Below the pieces are notes generated by a model. It saw nothing but the letters and a program-made list of their open reading frames with translations. It did not search any database and was not told where the DNA came from. The translations under genes were made by a program, and so were the position numbers. A stretch of DNA of 64,000 nucleotides from Mycobacterium haemophilum DSM 44634. GTDB taxonomy: Bacteria > Actinomycetota > Actinomycetes > Mycobacteriales > Mycobacteriaceae. Shown here piece after piece: positions 49,200-58,864 of the stretch (the stretch's first letter is position 1; the number at the start of each line of letters is the position of its first letter). Location of the stretch: positions 2,836,687 through 2,900,686 of the forward strand of contig NZ_CP011883.2 of assembly GCF_000340435.2 (NCBI RefSeq). The letters run 5' to 3'.

Positions 49200-52100
49200 C
49201 CCGACGACCCGCGTCCACTGGTGCGAGTCATGCGGCGGATCTGCCGTGCCGCGACCGACAACGTCGCGAGATCCTTCTCGCCGCTGGCATGGATCTCGGT
49301 GAGCGTCCGGCGTGCCCGTTCCACCCGGGAAGCGCTGATGTGTTCCCACTCGGCGATCTTCTCTTCGCCGCTTTCGTCTGGCTCCCCGACGGCTAGCACA
49401 TCGAAACACAACGACCGCAGCGAAGCATAGATGTCGTCACGAATCGCCAAGCGCGCCAACGAATGCCAGCGATCCTTTCGGGGTAGCTCGGACACCGCCG
49501 TGAGCAATCCGTCGGTGCCCAGCCGGTCCATTAAGGAGAAATAGGTGTCTGCGACCTCGGCAGTGTCGATCTCGGTGATGTCGGCGATGTCGATGATGTC
49601 AAGCAGACTGTAGCGGTACAGCCCGACCGCGACCCGGTAAGCCAAGTCTTCGGGCGCACCCTGCGCCGCGAATTCCGCGGCGTCCTGTTCGACGATGGCC
49701 TTGTCGTCACCGCGCAACCATTCTGACATTCGCGGCGTTAGCGCCTGAACCTTCGCCGCAAATCGGTTGATCTCGGCGCCGACGGCCAACGGCTGCGGCC
49801 GATAGTTGAGTAGCCACCGTCCAGCGCGGTCGATCAGCCGACGGGTATCCAACGTCATCCGATCCGACAGCGCGACCGGCAAGTTCGCCGCGCGGATGCG
49901 CCGCCACACGTCATCCACACCGAAGATGGCGTCGGTGGCGACATAGGTGCGTACCGCGTCAATCGGCCCGACACCGACATCCTCGGTGATCCGGAAGGCA
50001 TAGCTGATGCCGGCGGTGTCCACCAGATCGTTAATCAGCATGGTGGTGACGATTTCGCGGCGCAGCTGGTGCGAGCGGATTTCCGGGGTGAAACGATCGC
50101 GCAGCGGTTTCGGGAAGTATCGCGGCAGCCTTGACGCGAAGACATCCTGATCCGGCAGTTCGGTGGCCAACATCTGCTCTTTGAGTGCCAGCTTGACGTG
50201 TGCCATCAGCGTCGAGAGCTCGGGGGAGGTAAGGCCGATGCCGGCCTCGGATCGCCGCGCAATCTCCTTCTCCGACGGCAACGCTTCCAGTTCGCGGTTG
50301 ACTCCGCGTTCATCCACCAAGTACTTGATCTGCATCGCGTGCACGGAGAGCATGCCAGCCGCGTTGGCGCGGCTGGTGCCGATCAAGTCGTTCTGGTCCT
50401 CGTTATCGGTGAGCACCAGCCGCGCGACCTCGTCGGTCATCGACTCCAACAGGTGTTTACGCTCCTCGGCCCTGACCTTGCCGGCGGTGACCAGCGAGTC
50501 GATCAGGATCTTGATGTTGACCTCGTGGTCGGAGCAGTCCACGCCGGCAGAGTTGTCCAACGCGTCGGTATTGATCCGTCCGCCGGACAGATCGAACTCG
50601 ACGCGGCCCAACGCGGTAACCCCGAGGTTGCCACCTTCGCCGATAACCTTGGCGCGCACCTGATTTGCGTTGACTCGCACCGGATCGTTCGCGCGATCAC
50701 CGACGTCGGCAACGGATTCAGCTTCAGCTTTGATGTAAGTGCCAATGCCGCCGTTGAACAGCAAATCCACCGGTGCCTGCAGAATCGCCCGGATCAAGTT
50801 GGGTGGGGCCATTTCGGTGACGTCACCGTCGATGCCGAGGGCAGCGCGGACTTGCGGACTGACCGGGATGGCTTTCTGATCGCGGCTGTACACGCCGCCG
50901 CCCTCGCTGATCAACGACTTGTTGTAGTCGTCCCAGCTGGACCGCGGCAGATCGAACATCCGCTGTCGTTCGGCCCACGAAACCGCGGCATCGGGGTCTG
51001 GGTCGAGGAAAACGTGCCGATGATCGAAGGCGGCGATCAGCCTAATGTGCTTGCTCAGCAGCATGCCGTTACCGAACACGTCGCCGCTCATGTCGCCAAT
51101 GCCCACAACGGTGAAGTCCTCGTTCTGGGTGTCCACCCCCATCTCCCGGAAGTGTCGTTTGACGGCCTCCCACGCACCTTTGGCAGTAATGCCCATGGCC
51201 TTGTGGTCATAGCCCACCGATCCACCGGAGGCGAAGGCGTCACCCAGCCAGAACCCGTAGGACTTGGCGACATCGTTGGCGATGTCGGAGAAGGTGGCGG
51301 TGCCTTTGTCCGCAGCCACCACCAAATAGGCGTCGTCACCGTCACGCCGCACCACCTGGGGCGGCGCGCTAACTTTTCCGGTGGCGTGGTCGACGTTGTC
51401 AGTGATGTCGAGCAGCCCGGAGATAAACAGCTGGTAGCAGGCAACGCCTTCGGCCCTCGTCGCGTCGCGGTCGGCGGCGGCGTCGCCGGTGGGCAGCGGC
51501 GGCCGCTTGAGCACGAACCCGCCCTTGGCGCCGACCGGCACGATAACGGCGTTCTTGACCGCCTGCGCCTTGACTAGACCCAGAATCTCGGTGCGGAAGT
51601 CGTCGCGGCGGTCCGACCAGCGCAGCCCGCCACGCGCCACCGCACCGAACCTCAGGTGCACACCCTCGACCCGGGGCGAATACACGAAGATCTCGAACTT
51701 GGGGCGCGGCAGCGGCAGCTCGTCGACCAGCTGGGCATTGAGTTTGAGGGCGAGCACATCCTTGCTGCGAGCCGAACTTTCGTGTGTCACAAAGTAATTG
51801 GTTCGCAGGGTGGCCTGAACCAGGGATGCATAGGCACGAAGGATGCGGTCGGTGTCCAGGCTCACCAAGGCATCGATGTCCGCAGCGACGGCGGCGGCAG
51901 CCGCTTGCGCATCGCGGCTCGTAGACGAACCCGGCGGGCTGGGATCGAAGAGCGCTTCGAACAATGCGACCAGTGATCGAGCCGTGGAGGGGTGCTCATT
52001 AAGCACCGATTCGATGTAGGACTGACTGTAGTTGAACCCCGCCTGCCGTAAGTACTTCGCGTAGGCACGCAGGAGCACGACCTGCTGCCAGGTTAACCGT

Positions 52101-54064
52101 GCACGCATCACCAGCTCGTTGAACCGGTCGATCTCAACACGACCCTGCCAGATCGCGGTAACTGCATCGGCGAATCGTTTTGCGGTAGCCGCCCGTTCGT
52201 CCGCTGTCGACGCCAGCGGGATTGTCGGATGCGGTGAGATCTTGAACTGATAGATCCATACCGGCAAGCCGTCGGGCCGGGTGACGGTGAACGGTCGCTC
52301 CTCGAGCACGACGACGCCCATGCTTTGCAGCATCGGGAGCAGCTGGCTCAGCGAGGCGCTACGCCCACCCAAGAACCAGGTCAGCTGGGCGAACCCATCC
52401 GCGTTGCGCTCGAAGAACACCAGCTTGACCGAATCATCGGCCAGCTCTTTGATGATGGCGATGTGGTCGATCGCGTCGGCCGGGGTGACGGCTTGTTTGT
52501 AGGCCTCGGAGAACGCGGCCGCGTAGTGCTCGGCGTCGGCGTGCGAGACCGAACCCTCAGACAAAGCCGCCGCGGCGGCGATCAGCCGGTCAGCCCATGT
52601 CCGCGCGGCTTCGCTCAACATCGCCTGGATCCGGATCCGGTTGTCGTCCGAGACGTCAACCGATCCGGTCGCAGAGCCTTCCGACAGTCGGACCATGAAA
52701 TGCATTAGTGCCCAAGGTGATTCACTAACTCGTGCAGTGAATTCCACTTGTGTACCACCGAATTCGCGAACGAGGATGTCCTCGATCTGCAGCCGCACCC
52801 CTGTGGTGTAGCGATCGCGGGGCACATAAACCAAGCAGGAGACGAAGTACTGCAACCGATCCGCGCGCAGGAACAACAACGCGCGCCGCGCAGATCCCAG
52901 ATCCACCACGTCTTTGGCCATCGCGAAAAGCCGTTCAGCGCTCAGCGTGAAAAGCTCCGAGCGCGGGACGGTCTGGATGACGTCGAGCAAGAGCTGATTC
53001 GGATGAATGGGATCGCTTTCGGCCAGCGCAAGCGCCGCACGAACCCGGCTGGAGATCGACGGGATCTCCAGGACATCTGCGTTCATAGCGGCGACAGTGA
53101 AAAGCCCGACGAAGCGGTGCTCAATAATGCCGCCGTCCCCACCATCGTCGTATTCGCGGACCGCGATGGCATACGGGTATGCGCCGTAGCGCAGATAGCT
53201 GCCGACGGCGGCTTGCGCTAAGACGAGCAGCTTGTCATCGTCGGTCAGCCGCGGCCGTGAACCCGTGCGGGCGCGCAGCACGCCGAGGCCGTTCGACCCG
53301 TCGCCGGAGACCAGACCGTCATGCACCCGGCAGCGCTGGTACCCCAAAAGCAGAAAATTTCCGTTACCCAGCCAGCGCAGCAGCGCCGCGACATCGTCAC
53401 GGTCAGAGGCCGAAAAATGGCCTTCTTTGTTGGTTTCGACGTCCGCGGCCAGGCCGCTCAAGGTGGCGCTCAACGCTGCTGCGTCAGCGGCAACCCGTTG
53501 AACGTCGACCAGGACCCTGGGCAACAGCTGTTCAACCTCGGCGAGGGATTTACTATCCACGGAAGGCACCAGCTGGACGTAGATCCAGGCTTCGCCGAGG
53601 TTGCGTGCGGTGCCAGCGGCTTGAGGTGCAACGCTGAGCAACTCCCCCGTCGAGCTGCGACGCACCTCGAACACCGGGGTCATCATGGCCGTATACGTGA
53701 CCCCGAGTCGGTGCAGCAACACGGTAATGGAATCCATCAGCATGCCGCCGTGGTCGGTGACGACCTGCAGCGCGGGCCCAAACCCTGTGGGGTCGTCTGC
53801 TGGATAGACGCAGACACAGTTCCTACCGGTCGGCCGACGCTGGCCGAGACGATAGTGCGCGCTGAGCATGGCCGGCGTCACCAAGGAGCCGGGGTCGACC
53901 CGACTGGTTTCCGGGGCTTCGCGTGTGTCGCCGTGCGGGCCACGATAGCTGTCGATGTATGCCTTGGAGATCCAGTCGGGTACGTCCGCACCCTGCGTGA
54001 ACGTTGTCCATGGCTCAGCAACGTGCGTAGCCCCGGGATCGATCGTCATGCCGTTTGCTCCCAA
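49196..54064 (-). CDS. gdh: NAD+-dependent glutamate dehydrogenase, 180-kDa class
   Basis: 1622 residues (1624 in M. tuberculosis). The L_180 class of oxidative glutamate dehydrogenases combines long regulatory N- and C-terminal regions with a central catalytic domain that converts glutamate to 2-oxoglutarate and ammonia. The catalytic core begins with RFGAVARGGLRWSDRRDDF and VKAQAVKNAVIVPVGAKGGF, followed by the dinucleotide-binding region. In mycobacteria this enzyme is inhibited by unphosphorylated GarA and interacts with nitrogen control. The ATG at 54064 lies 43 bp after ettA. The thioesterase gene is coupled at its end. Confidence 0.96.
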   Translation of the reverse strand: MGANGMTIDPGATHVAEPWTTFTQGADVPDWISKAYIDSYRGPHGDTREAPETSRVDPGSLVTPAMLSAHYRLGQRRPTGRNCVCVYPADDPTGFGPALQVVTDHGGMLMDSITVLLHRLGVTYTAMMTPVFEVRRSSTGELLSVAPQAAGTARNLGEAWIYVQLVPSVDSKSLAEVEQLLPRVLVDVQRVAADAAALSATLSGLAADVETNKEGHFSASDRDDVAALLRWLGNGNFLLLGYQRCRVHDGLVSGDGSNGLGVLRARTGSRPRLTDDDKLLVLAQAAVGSYLRYGAYPYAIAVREYDDGGDGGIIEHRFVGLFTVAAMNADVLEIPSISSRVRAALALAESDPIHPNQLLLDVIQTVPRSELFTLSAERLFAMAKDVVDLGSARRALLFLRADRLQYFVSCLVYVPRDRYTTGVRLQIEDILVREFGGTQVEFTARVSESPWALMHFMVRLSEGSATGSVDVSDDNRIRIQAMLSEAARTWADRLIAAAAALSEGSVSHADAEHYAAAFSEAYKQAVTPADAIDHIAIIKELADDSVKLVFFERNADGFAQLTWFLGGRSASLSQLLPMLQSMGVVVLEERPFTVTRPDGLPVWIYQFKISPHPTIPLASTADERAATAKRFADAVTAIWQGRVEIDRFNELVMRARLTWQQVVLLRAYAKYLRQAGFNYSQSYIESVLNEHPSTARSLVALFEALFDPSPPGSSTSRDAQAAAAAVAADIDALVSLDTDRILRAYASLVQATLRTNYFVTHESSARSKDVLALKLNAQLVDELPLPRPKFEIFVYSPRVEGVHLRFGAVARGGLRWSDRRDDFRTEILGLVKAQAVKNAVIVPVGAKGGFVLKRPPLPTGDAAADRDATRAEGVACYQLFISGLLDITDNVDHATGKVSAPPQVVRRDGDDAYLVVAADKGTATFSDIANDVAKSYGFWLGDAFASGGSVGYDHKAMGITAKGAWEAVKRHFREMGVDTQNEDFTVVGIGDMSGDVFGNGMLLSKHIRLIAAFDHRHVFLDPDPDAAVSWAERQRMFDLPRSSWDDYNKSLISEGGGVYSRDQKAIPVSPQVRAALGIDGDVTEMAPPNLIRAILQAPVDLLFNGGIGTYIKAEAESVADVGDRANDPVRVNANQVRAKVIGEGGNLGVTALGRVEFDLSGGRINTDALDNSAGVDCSDHEVNIKILIDSLVTAGKVRAEERKHLLESMTDEVARLVLTDNEDQNDLIGTSRANAAGMLSVHAMQIKYLVDERGVNRELEALPSEKEIARRSEAGIGLTSPELSTLMAHVKLALKEQMLATELPDQDVFASRLPRYFPKPLRDRFTPEIRSHQLRREIVTTMLINDLVDTAGISYAFRITEDVGVGPIDAVRTYVATDAIFGVDDVWRRIRAANLPVALSDRMTLDTRRLIDRAGRWLLNYRPQPLAVGAEINRFAAKVQALTPRMSEWLRGDDKAIVEQDAAEFAAQGAPEDLAYRVAVGLYRYSLLDIIDIADITEIDTAEVADTYFSLMDRLGTDGLLTAVSELPRKDRWHSLARLAIRDDIYASLRSLCFDVLAVGEPDESGEEKIAEWEHISASRVERARRTLTEIHASGEKDLATLSVAARQIRRMTRTSGRGSSG

Positions 54065-54107
54065 CTCACTCCGACCCCCCGGGATACCAGCGCTGGCGAA
54101 GCTGACA

Positions 54108-55784
54108 TTAGTCGCGCGTCAACTTGCGGTGAGTTACCCGGTGCGGACGCGCGGCTTCGGCACCGAGCCGTTCCACCTTGTTTTCCTCGTAGGCACCAAA
54201 GTTGCCCTCGAACCAGAACCACTTCGCCTCGTTGTCGTCGTCGCCTTCCCACGCCAGGATGTGCGTGCACGTGCGATCGAGGAACCAGCGATCGTGCGAA
54301 ATCACCACCGCGCAACCGGGGAAATTCACCAGCGCGTTCTCCAGCGAACCCAGGGTCTCGACATCGAGGTCGTTGGTCGGCTCGTCCAGCAGGATGAGAT
54401 TGCCGCCCTGCTTGAGCGTCAACGCAAGGTTCAGCCGGTTTCGCTCGCCACCGGAGAGCACCCCGGCTGGCTTCTGCTGATCGGGGCCCTTGAATCCGAA
54501 CGCCGAAACATAGGCCCGCGACGGGACCTCGGTCTGGCCGACCTGGATGTGGTCCAGCCCGTCTGAGACCACTTCCCACACGGTCTTCTTCGGATCGATA
54601 CCGGCGCGGGTCTGGTCCACGTAGCTCAGCTTGACGGTCTCGCCAACCTTGACAGTGCCGCTGTCCGGCTGCTCGAGCCCCACGATGGTTTTGAAAAGTG
54701 TGGTCTTGCCGACCCCGTTGGGGCCGATGACCCCGACAATGCCGTTACGGGGCAAGGTGAAGGACAGGTCCTTGATTAGGGTGCGTCCGTCGTAGCCTTT
54801 GTCGAGGTGTTCGACCTCGACCACCACGTTGCCCAGGCGTGGTCCGACTGGGATTTGAATTTCTTCGAAATCGAGTTTACGAGTCTTTTCAGCCTCGGCA
54901 GCCATCTCCTCGTAGCGCTGCAGACGCGCCTTGCTTTTGGCTTGACGGGCTTTGGCTCCGGACCGGACCCAGGCCAGTTCGTCGGTCAATCGCTTTTGTA
55001 GCTTGGCGTCCTTGCGGCCCTGTACGGCCAGTCGCTCAGCTTTTTTCTCAAGGTAGGTGGAGTAGTTGCCTTCGTAGGGATATGCGCGGCCACGATCCAG
55101 TTCCAGGATCCATTCGGCGACGTTGTCCAGGAAGTAGCGGTCGTGGGTGACCGCTAAAATCGCGCCGGCGTAGCTGGCGAGATGCTGTTCGAGCCACTGC
55201 ACGCTTTCGGCGTCCAGATGGTTAGTCGGCTCGTCGAGCAGCAACAAGTCGGGTTTGGACAGCAGTAGCTTGCACAGCGCCACCCGACGCCGCTCCCCAC
55301 CGGACAGGTTTGTGACCGGTTCGTCGGGCGGCGGGCAGCGCAGCGCGTCCATGGCCTGCTCCAGTTGCGAGTCGAGGTCCCACGCGTCGGCGTGGTCCAG
55401 TTCCTCTTGTAGCCGGCCCATCTCTTCCATCAACTCGTCGGAGTAGTCGGTGGCCATTAATTCGGCGACCTCGTTGAAACGGTCAAGCTTGATCTTGATG
55501 TCGCCCAAGCCCTCTTCCACGTTGCCGCGAACCGTTTTTTCCTCGTTCAACGGCGGCTCCTGCTGCAGAATGCCGACACTGGCGCCGGTAGCCAGGAACG
55601 CGTCGCCGTTGTTCGGCTTGTCCATACCGGCCATGATCCGCAAGACGCTCGACTTACCGGCACCATTCGGGCCGACGACACCGATCTTGGCTCCAGGGAA
55701 GAAGCTCAGCGTAACGTCGTCGAGGATTACCTTGTCACCGTGCGCCTTGCGGACCTTCTTCATCGTGTAGATGAACTCAGCCAT
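54108..55784 (-). CDS. ettA: ABC-F translational throttle EttA
   Basis: 558 residues, the length of Rv2477c. It has two ABC cassettes without membrane segments: Walker A GPNGAGKSS and signature LSGGERRR in the first, Walker A GPNGVGKTT and LSGGERNR in the second. They are joined by a charged helical linker (about 235-320) typical of ABC-F factors that work in the ribosomal E site. It gates the first elongation step according to ATP/ADP and is not an exporter, although older annotations say so. Confidence 0.96.
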   Translation of the reverse strand: MAEFIYTMKKVRKAHGDKVILDDVTLSFFPGAKIGVVGPNGAGKSSVLRIMAGMDKPNNGDAFLATGASVGILQQEPPLNEEKTVRGNVEEGLGDIKIKLDRFNEVAELMATDYSDELMEEMGRLQEELDHADAWDLDSQLEQAMDALRCPPPDEPVTNLSGGERRRVALCKLLLSKPDLLLLDEPTNHLDAESVQWLEQHLASYAGAILAVTHDRYFLDNVAEWILELDRGRAYPYEGNYSTYLEKKAERLAVQGRKDAKLQKRLTDELAWVRSGAKARQAKSKARLQRYEEMAAEAEKTRKLDFEEIQIPVGPRLGNVVVEVEHLDKGYDGRTLIKDLSFTLPRNGIVGVIGPNGVGKTTLFKTIVGLEQPDSGTVKVGETVKLSYVDQTRAGIDPKKTVWEVVSDGLDHIQVGQTEVPSRAYVSAFGFKGPDQQKPAGVLSGGERNRLNLALTLKQGGNLILLDEPTNDLDVETLGSLENALVNFPGCAVVISHDRWFLDRTCTHILAWEGDDDNEAKWFWFEGNFGAYEENKVERLGAEAARPHRVTHRKLTRD

Positions 55785-55861
55785 GCCGCCGTATTGCCTT
55801 TCTGGTCTGCAGAGTTATTCGCGACCATCCTAGGCACGACGCCACAGCCGCAATTCGGCCC

Positions 55862-56359
55862 CTAAGCCGACATGGGTAATGCGTCGAGCCCAGTAGCGGC
55901 TTCGCCGGCCGGGCTCGGATCGGCCCCGGCGGCGGGATCCCCGTCGGGAGCTCCGGTAACAGCACCGGCGGCCGTGGGGCTGGAGTCCCCGTTCGGACCG
56001 GTGTACGCGGGTTTCTCGATGCGCACAATCACCCGCGACAGATCCGGACCTACCGACGTGGCCCGCATCTCCAACGACGAACGGCGTATGCCGTCCCGGT
56101 CCTCGTACTCGCTGGTGTAGACGTGGCCGACCACGATCACCGGTGCGCCCTTACCCAACGCGGCACCGACCCCGGTGACCAATCTTCCCCAACAGTTGAC
56201 GGTGATGAACAGCGAATTTCCGGGTTCCCAGCCGCCATCACCGGTGCGACGGCGAGAATTGCTGGCCACCCGGAACTTGACCACCTCCTGACCGCCCACC
56301 TTCCGGCGTTGCAGGTCGTTGACGATGTGACCGACTACGGTTAACGGCGTTTCGAACAC
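55862..56359 (-). CDS. Single-stranded DNA-binding protein paralogue (SsbB-type)
   Basis: 165 residues from GTG 56359, with AAGGGA about 8 nt upstream, starting VFETPLTVVGHIVNDLQRR as in Rv2478c. An OB fold (1-110, with SLFITVNCWGRL and GHVYTSEYEDRDG) is followed by a Gly/Ala/Pro/Asp-rich tail. The tail lacks the DDDIPF-type tip used by the main SSB to recruit repair proteins, so this is the accessory paralogue. A frame starting at 56431 adds 24 residues not seen in orthologues. Confidence 0.88.
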   Translation of the reverse strand: MFETPLTVVGHIVNDLQRRKVGGQEVVKFRVASNSRRRTGDGGWEPGNSLFITVNCWGRLVTGVGAALGKGAPVIVVGHVYTSEYEDRDGIRRSSLEMRATSVGPDLSRVIVRIEKPAYTGPNGDSSPTAAGAVTGAPDGDPAAGADPSPAGEAATGLDALPMSA

Positions 56360-56536
56360 TGGCTCATTCCCTTCGTTGCTTGCTCTGTTGTCGTCTTTGG
56401 GCCGGGACGCGTTGGCCCTTCCGATGGCCATTCAGCGCGGCGCTACCGACAACGAGGGACAGCACGGGCCCGCACCCGCTGACCCTGTGGAAAGACACGC
56501 GACTGTGGATCAGTCGACCGAGCGGTCCAAGCGTCA

Positions 56537-58864
56537 CTAACGCGATTTGAACTCACGGACGATGAACCGGCTGCGCGCGATCTGTTCGACGTAGTCGAAA
56601 TCTCGCCGAATGTTCCGCAGCTCCCGTCGGAAAGCCAGCCGGCGTTCAGCGAGATCCGGAGCGGGCGCTATCAGGTTCTGATCGACAGCGACCTGGTACG
56701 CGGTGGCGAACAGCAGCGTCGACACCGATTCGCTGCTGCGGACCCGGCCCTGTGCCACGTACTGGTGTCCGACCCCGAGCGCCAACTCCGTCAGTTCCTG
56801 CTGGCCAATATTCGCCGGGGCATCGCGCAACACGTCGGCGACAATGTCGTACGCCTCGAAAAACACCCGCAGCATCGCGTCCGAGATCAACGGTCGTTTG
56901 GTCAGCAGCATCGCGTCGATCTCATCACCATCGCCGGATACCCGCGCCTCCCAATTCTCGTGCCAGGCGATTTCTTCGGCGATGTTGGCGCGAAACGCCG
57001 CCGAATCGGCGAAATAGAAATCGAATTTCAACAGATCACGCAGCCGCATCGCCTGCGCCCAGAACACCGCCATACGGTCGCCCTCGACATGCCTGGCGTG
57101 CGCCAAGGCCAGTTCGACGATCGAGGTCTCCAGGAAGGCATGTATCACCGAGTTGCGGTAGAACGCCGCGGCGTGTTCATTGCCGGGTGCGATGTACCAC
57201 ACCGGCTCCCGACCGCTATCAACCCGAGTGACCGGATGTCCGCTGGACAATGTGTCAACCGCAGCGCGCACGCCGTCGCGCGAACGTAGCCGCAGCGCAC
57301 TCGTCGACACGGGAGTCTGCTTGCGTTCCAGATAATCCAGTGATTCTTGCAACGTGTGGTGCAGTTGATCGAGCGTCAAGGCCACCCCACGAGTGGTCAG
57401 CAGCAACGCGGACACCAACGCCGTCGCCGTCACCGGCGTCGCACGCAGAATCCGCCACGCAACTTCGAACGACATTTTCTGCAGCGCAAGCCGTTTGGCG
57501 TCCTGATCGTGGACCAATGCACTGTGCGGCGCGCCCAGGTACTGCCGCATCGAGACCGCTTCCGGGAAACGGACATAGATCTTGCCGTAGTTGCGTTCGC
57601 CCTGCGCCTTGATGAAGTTGTACAGCCAGGCGACGCCCTCGGGCGTCTTTTCGCCGCCGCGAGCATAGGCGGCGTACTCGGCGGTCTCGTGCAACTGATC
57701 GAAGCTGATCGACACCGGCTGCAACAGGATGTCTTCGCTGCGGCCGTCCAGGTACGCGTCGGCCACATAGCTCAGCAAACCGAGTTTGGGTGGCAGCATC
57801 TTGCCGGTACGCGATCGAGTGCCCTCGATCGACCAGCTCAGGTTGAAACGCTTCTCGACGATGTAGCCGACATATTCACGCAAGACGTACTTGTAGAGCG
57901 GGTTGTCGCCGATGTTGCGACGGATGAAGATGACGCCGGAGCGGCGTAACAGCGGCCCCATCAACCCGAACGACAGGTTGATGCCGGCGAACACATGCAC
58001 CGGTGGTAGCCGATTCTCCTGCATCGCCACCGGCACCACCGCGCCGTCAATGTAGGACCGATGCGAGAACAGCAGCACCGCCGGATGAGCTTCCAACGCC
58101 GCGCGCATCGCCGCGACTTGATATTCGTCGTAGTCGATCTCGGGTTCGAAGCCGCGGCTGAGCATCCTGCCGAGCACGGAAACAAGGTCGACGGACGCCC
58201 TGCTCCACCCGGTGGCAAGTTCATCGAGCATCTTTCCGGCTTCTTCCACGGTTGCGCCCGAGATCTTTTCCAGGCCAGCGCGAAACCGCGTGGACGCCAA
58301 GATCTCTGGCTTCACCAGCCGCGGAGACTTGTACTGTGGTCCGAGGATGCGGTACTCGGCGCGTTCCATCGCCAAGATGGCGCGGCGGGTAACGAACTGA
58401 GCGAAATCGCGCTTGTTCTCTCCAACAGTGGTGTCGCGCCAGTGCTGGCGGAGTTCGGACACTTTAGCGGACTCGCCGGCAATCACCAGGGCGCGCCGGG
58501 CGTCGGTTCGTAGGATGCGGCGCTGCTGGCGTCGGTTGGGATGGTAGGGATCCCGGCCGGGCAATAACCCGGCCACCTTGGCCACTTTGCTGCGCTCCGC
58601 GGGCGGCACCCAGAAAACACGCACCGGCACAACCGACCGGTCCTCGCCGGATTCGAGCTGCTCAGCAAGGGCTGTCAGCGCCGCGGGCGCTGCGTTGCGC
58701 GGAGGCAGCTTCAACACGTCGAACTTGGTGTCCGGGTTGCGGGCACGCTGCTGGCGCAGCCAATCCATGACCAGCTCAATTTCCGCCGGAGTGTCCATGG
58801 ACGCTAGCACCAGCGTGTCTTCACCGGTAAGGACTGAGCTGATTTCTACGGCCGGTTCGGTCAC
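56537..58864 (-). CDS. plsB2: Glycerol-3-phosphate acyltransferase
   Basis: 775 residues (789 in Rv2482c). It acylates sn-glycerol 3-phosphate, the first step of phospholipid and triacylglycerol synthesis. The HX4D motif is SHRSYIDGAVVP (near 270), followed by the substrate-binding segments IFIRRNIGDNPLYKY and SIEGTRSRTGK. A long N-terminal helical region precedes the catalytic domain. It overlaps the plsC stop by 4 bp, so LPA and PA synthesis are coupled. Confidence 0.95.
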   Translation of the reverse strand: MTEPAVEISSVLTGEDTLVLASMDTPAEIELVMDWLRQQRARNPDTKFDVLKLPPRNAAPAALTALAEQLESGEDRSVVPVRVFWVPPAERSKVAKVAGLLPGRDPYHPNRRQQRRILRTDARRALVIAGESAKVSELRQHWRDTTVGENKRDFAQFVTRRAILAMERAEYRILGPQYKSPRLVKPEILASTRFRAGLEKISGATVEEAGKMLDELATGWSRASVDLVSVLGRMLSRGFEPEIDYDEYQVAAMRAALEAHPAVLLFSHRSYIDGAVVPVAMQENRLPPVHVFAGINLSFGLMGPLLRRSGVIFIRRNIGDNPLYKYVLREYVGYIVEKRFNLSWSIEGTRSRTGKMLPPKLGLLSYVADAYLDGRSEDILLQPVSISFDQLHETAEYAAYARGGEKTPEGVAWLYNFIKAQGERNYGKIYVRFPEAVSMRQYLGAPHSALVHDQDAKRLALQKMSFEVAWRILRATPVTATALVSALLLTTRGVALTLDQLHHTLQESLDYLERKQTPVSTSALRLRSRDGVRAAVDTLSSGHPVTRVDSGREPVWYIAPGNEHAAAFYRNSVIHAFLETSIVELALAHARHVEGDRMAVFWAQAMRLRDLLKFDFYFADSAAFRANIAEEIAWHENWEARVSGDGDEIDAMLLTKRPLISDAMLRVFFEAYDIVADVLRDAPANIGQQELTELALGVGHQYVAQGRVRSSESVSTLLFATAYQVAVDQNLIAPAPDLAERRLAFRRELRNIRRDFDYVEQIARSRFIVREFKSR

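Noticed and set aside
50198..51577. 459-codon plus-strand frame opposite gdh
   Set aside because: It mirrors the catalytic region of glutamate dehydrogenase codon by codon and has no family motif of its own.
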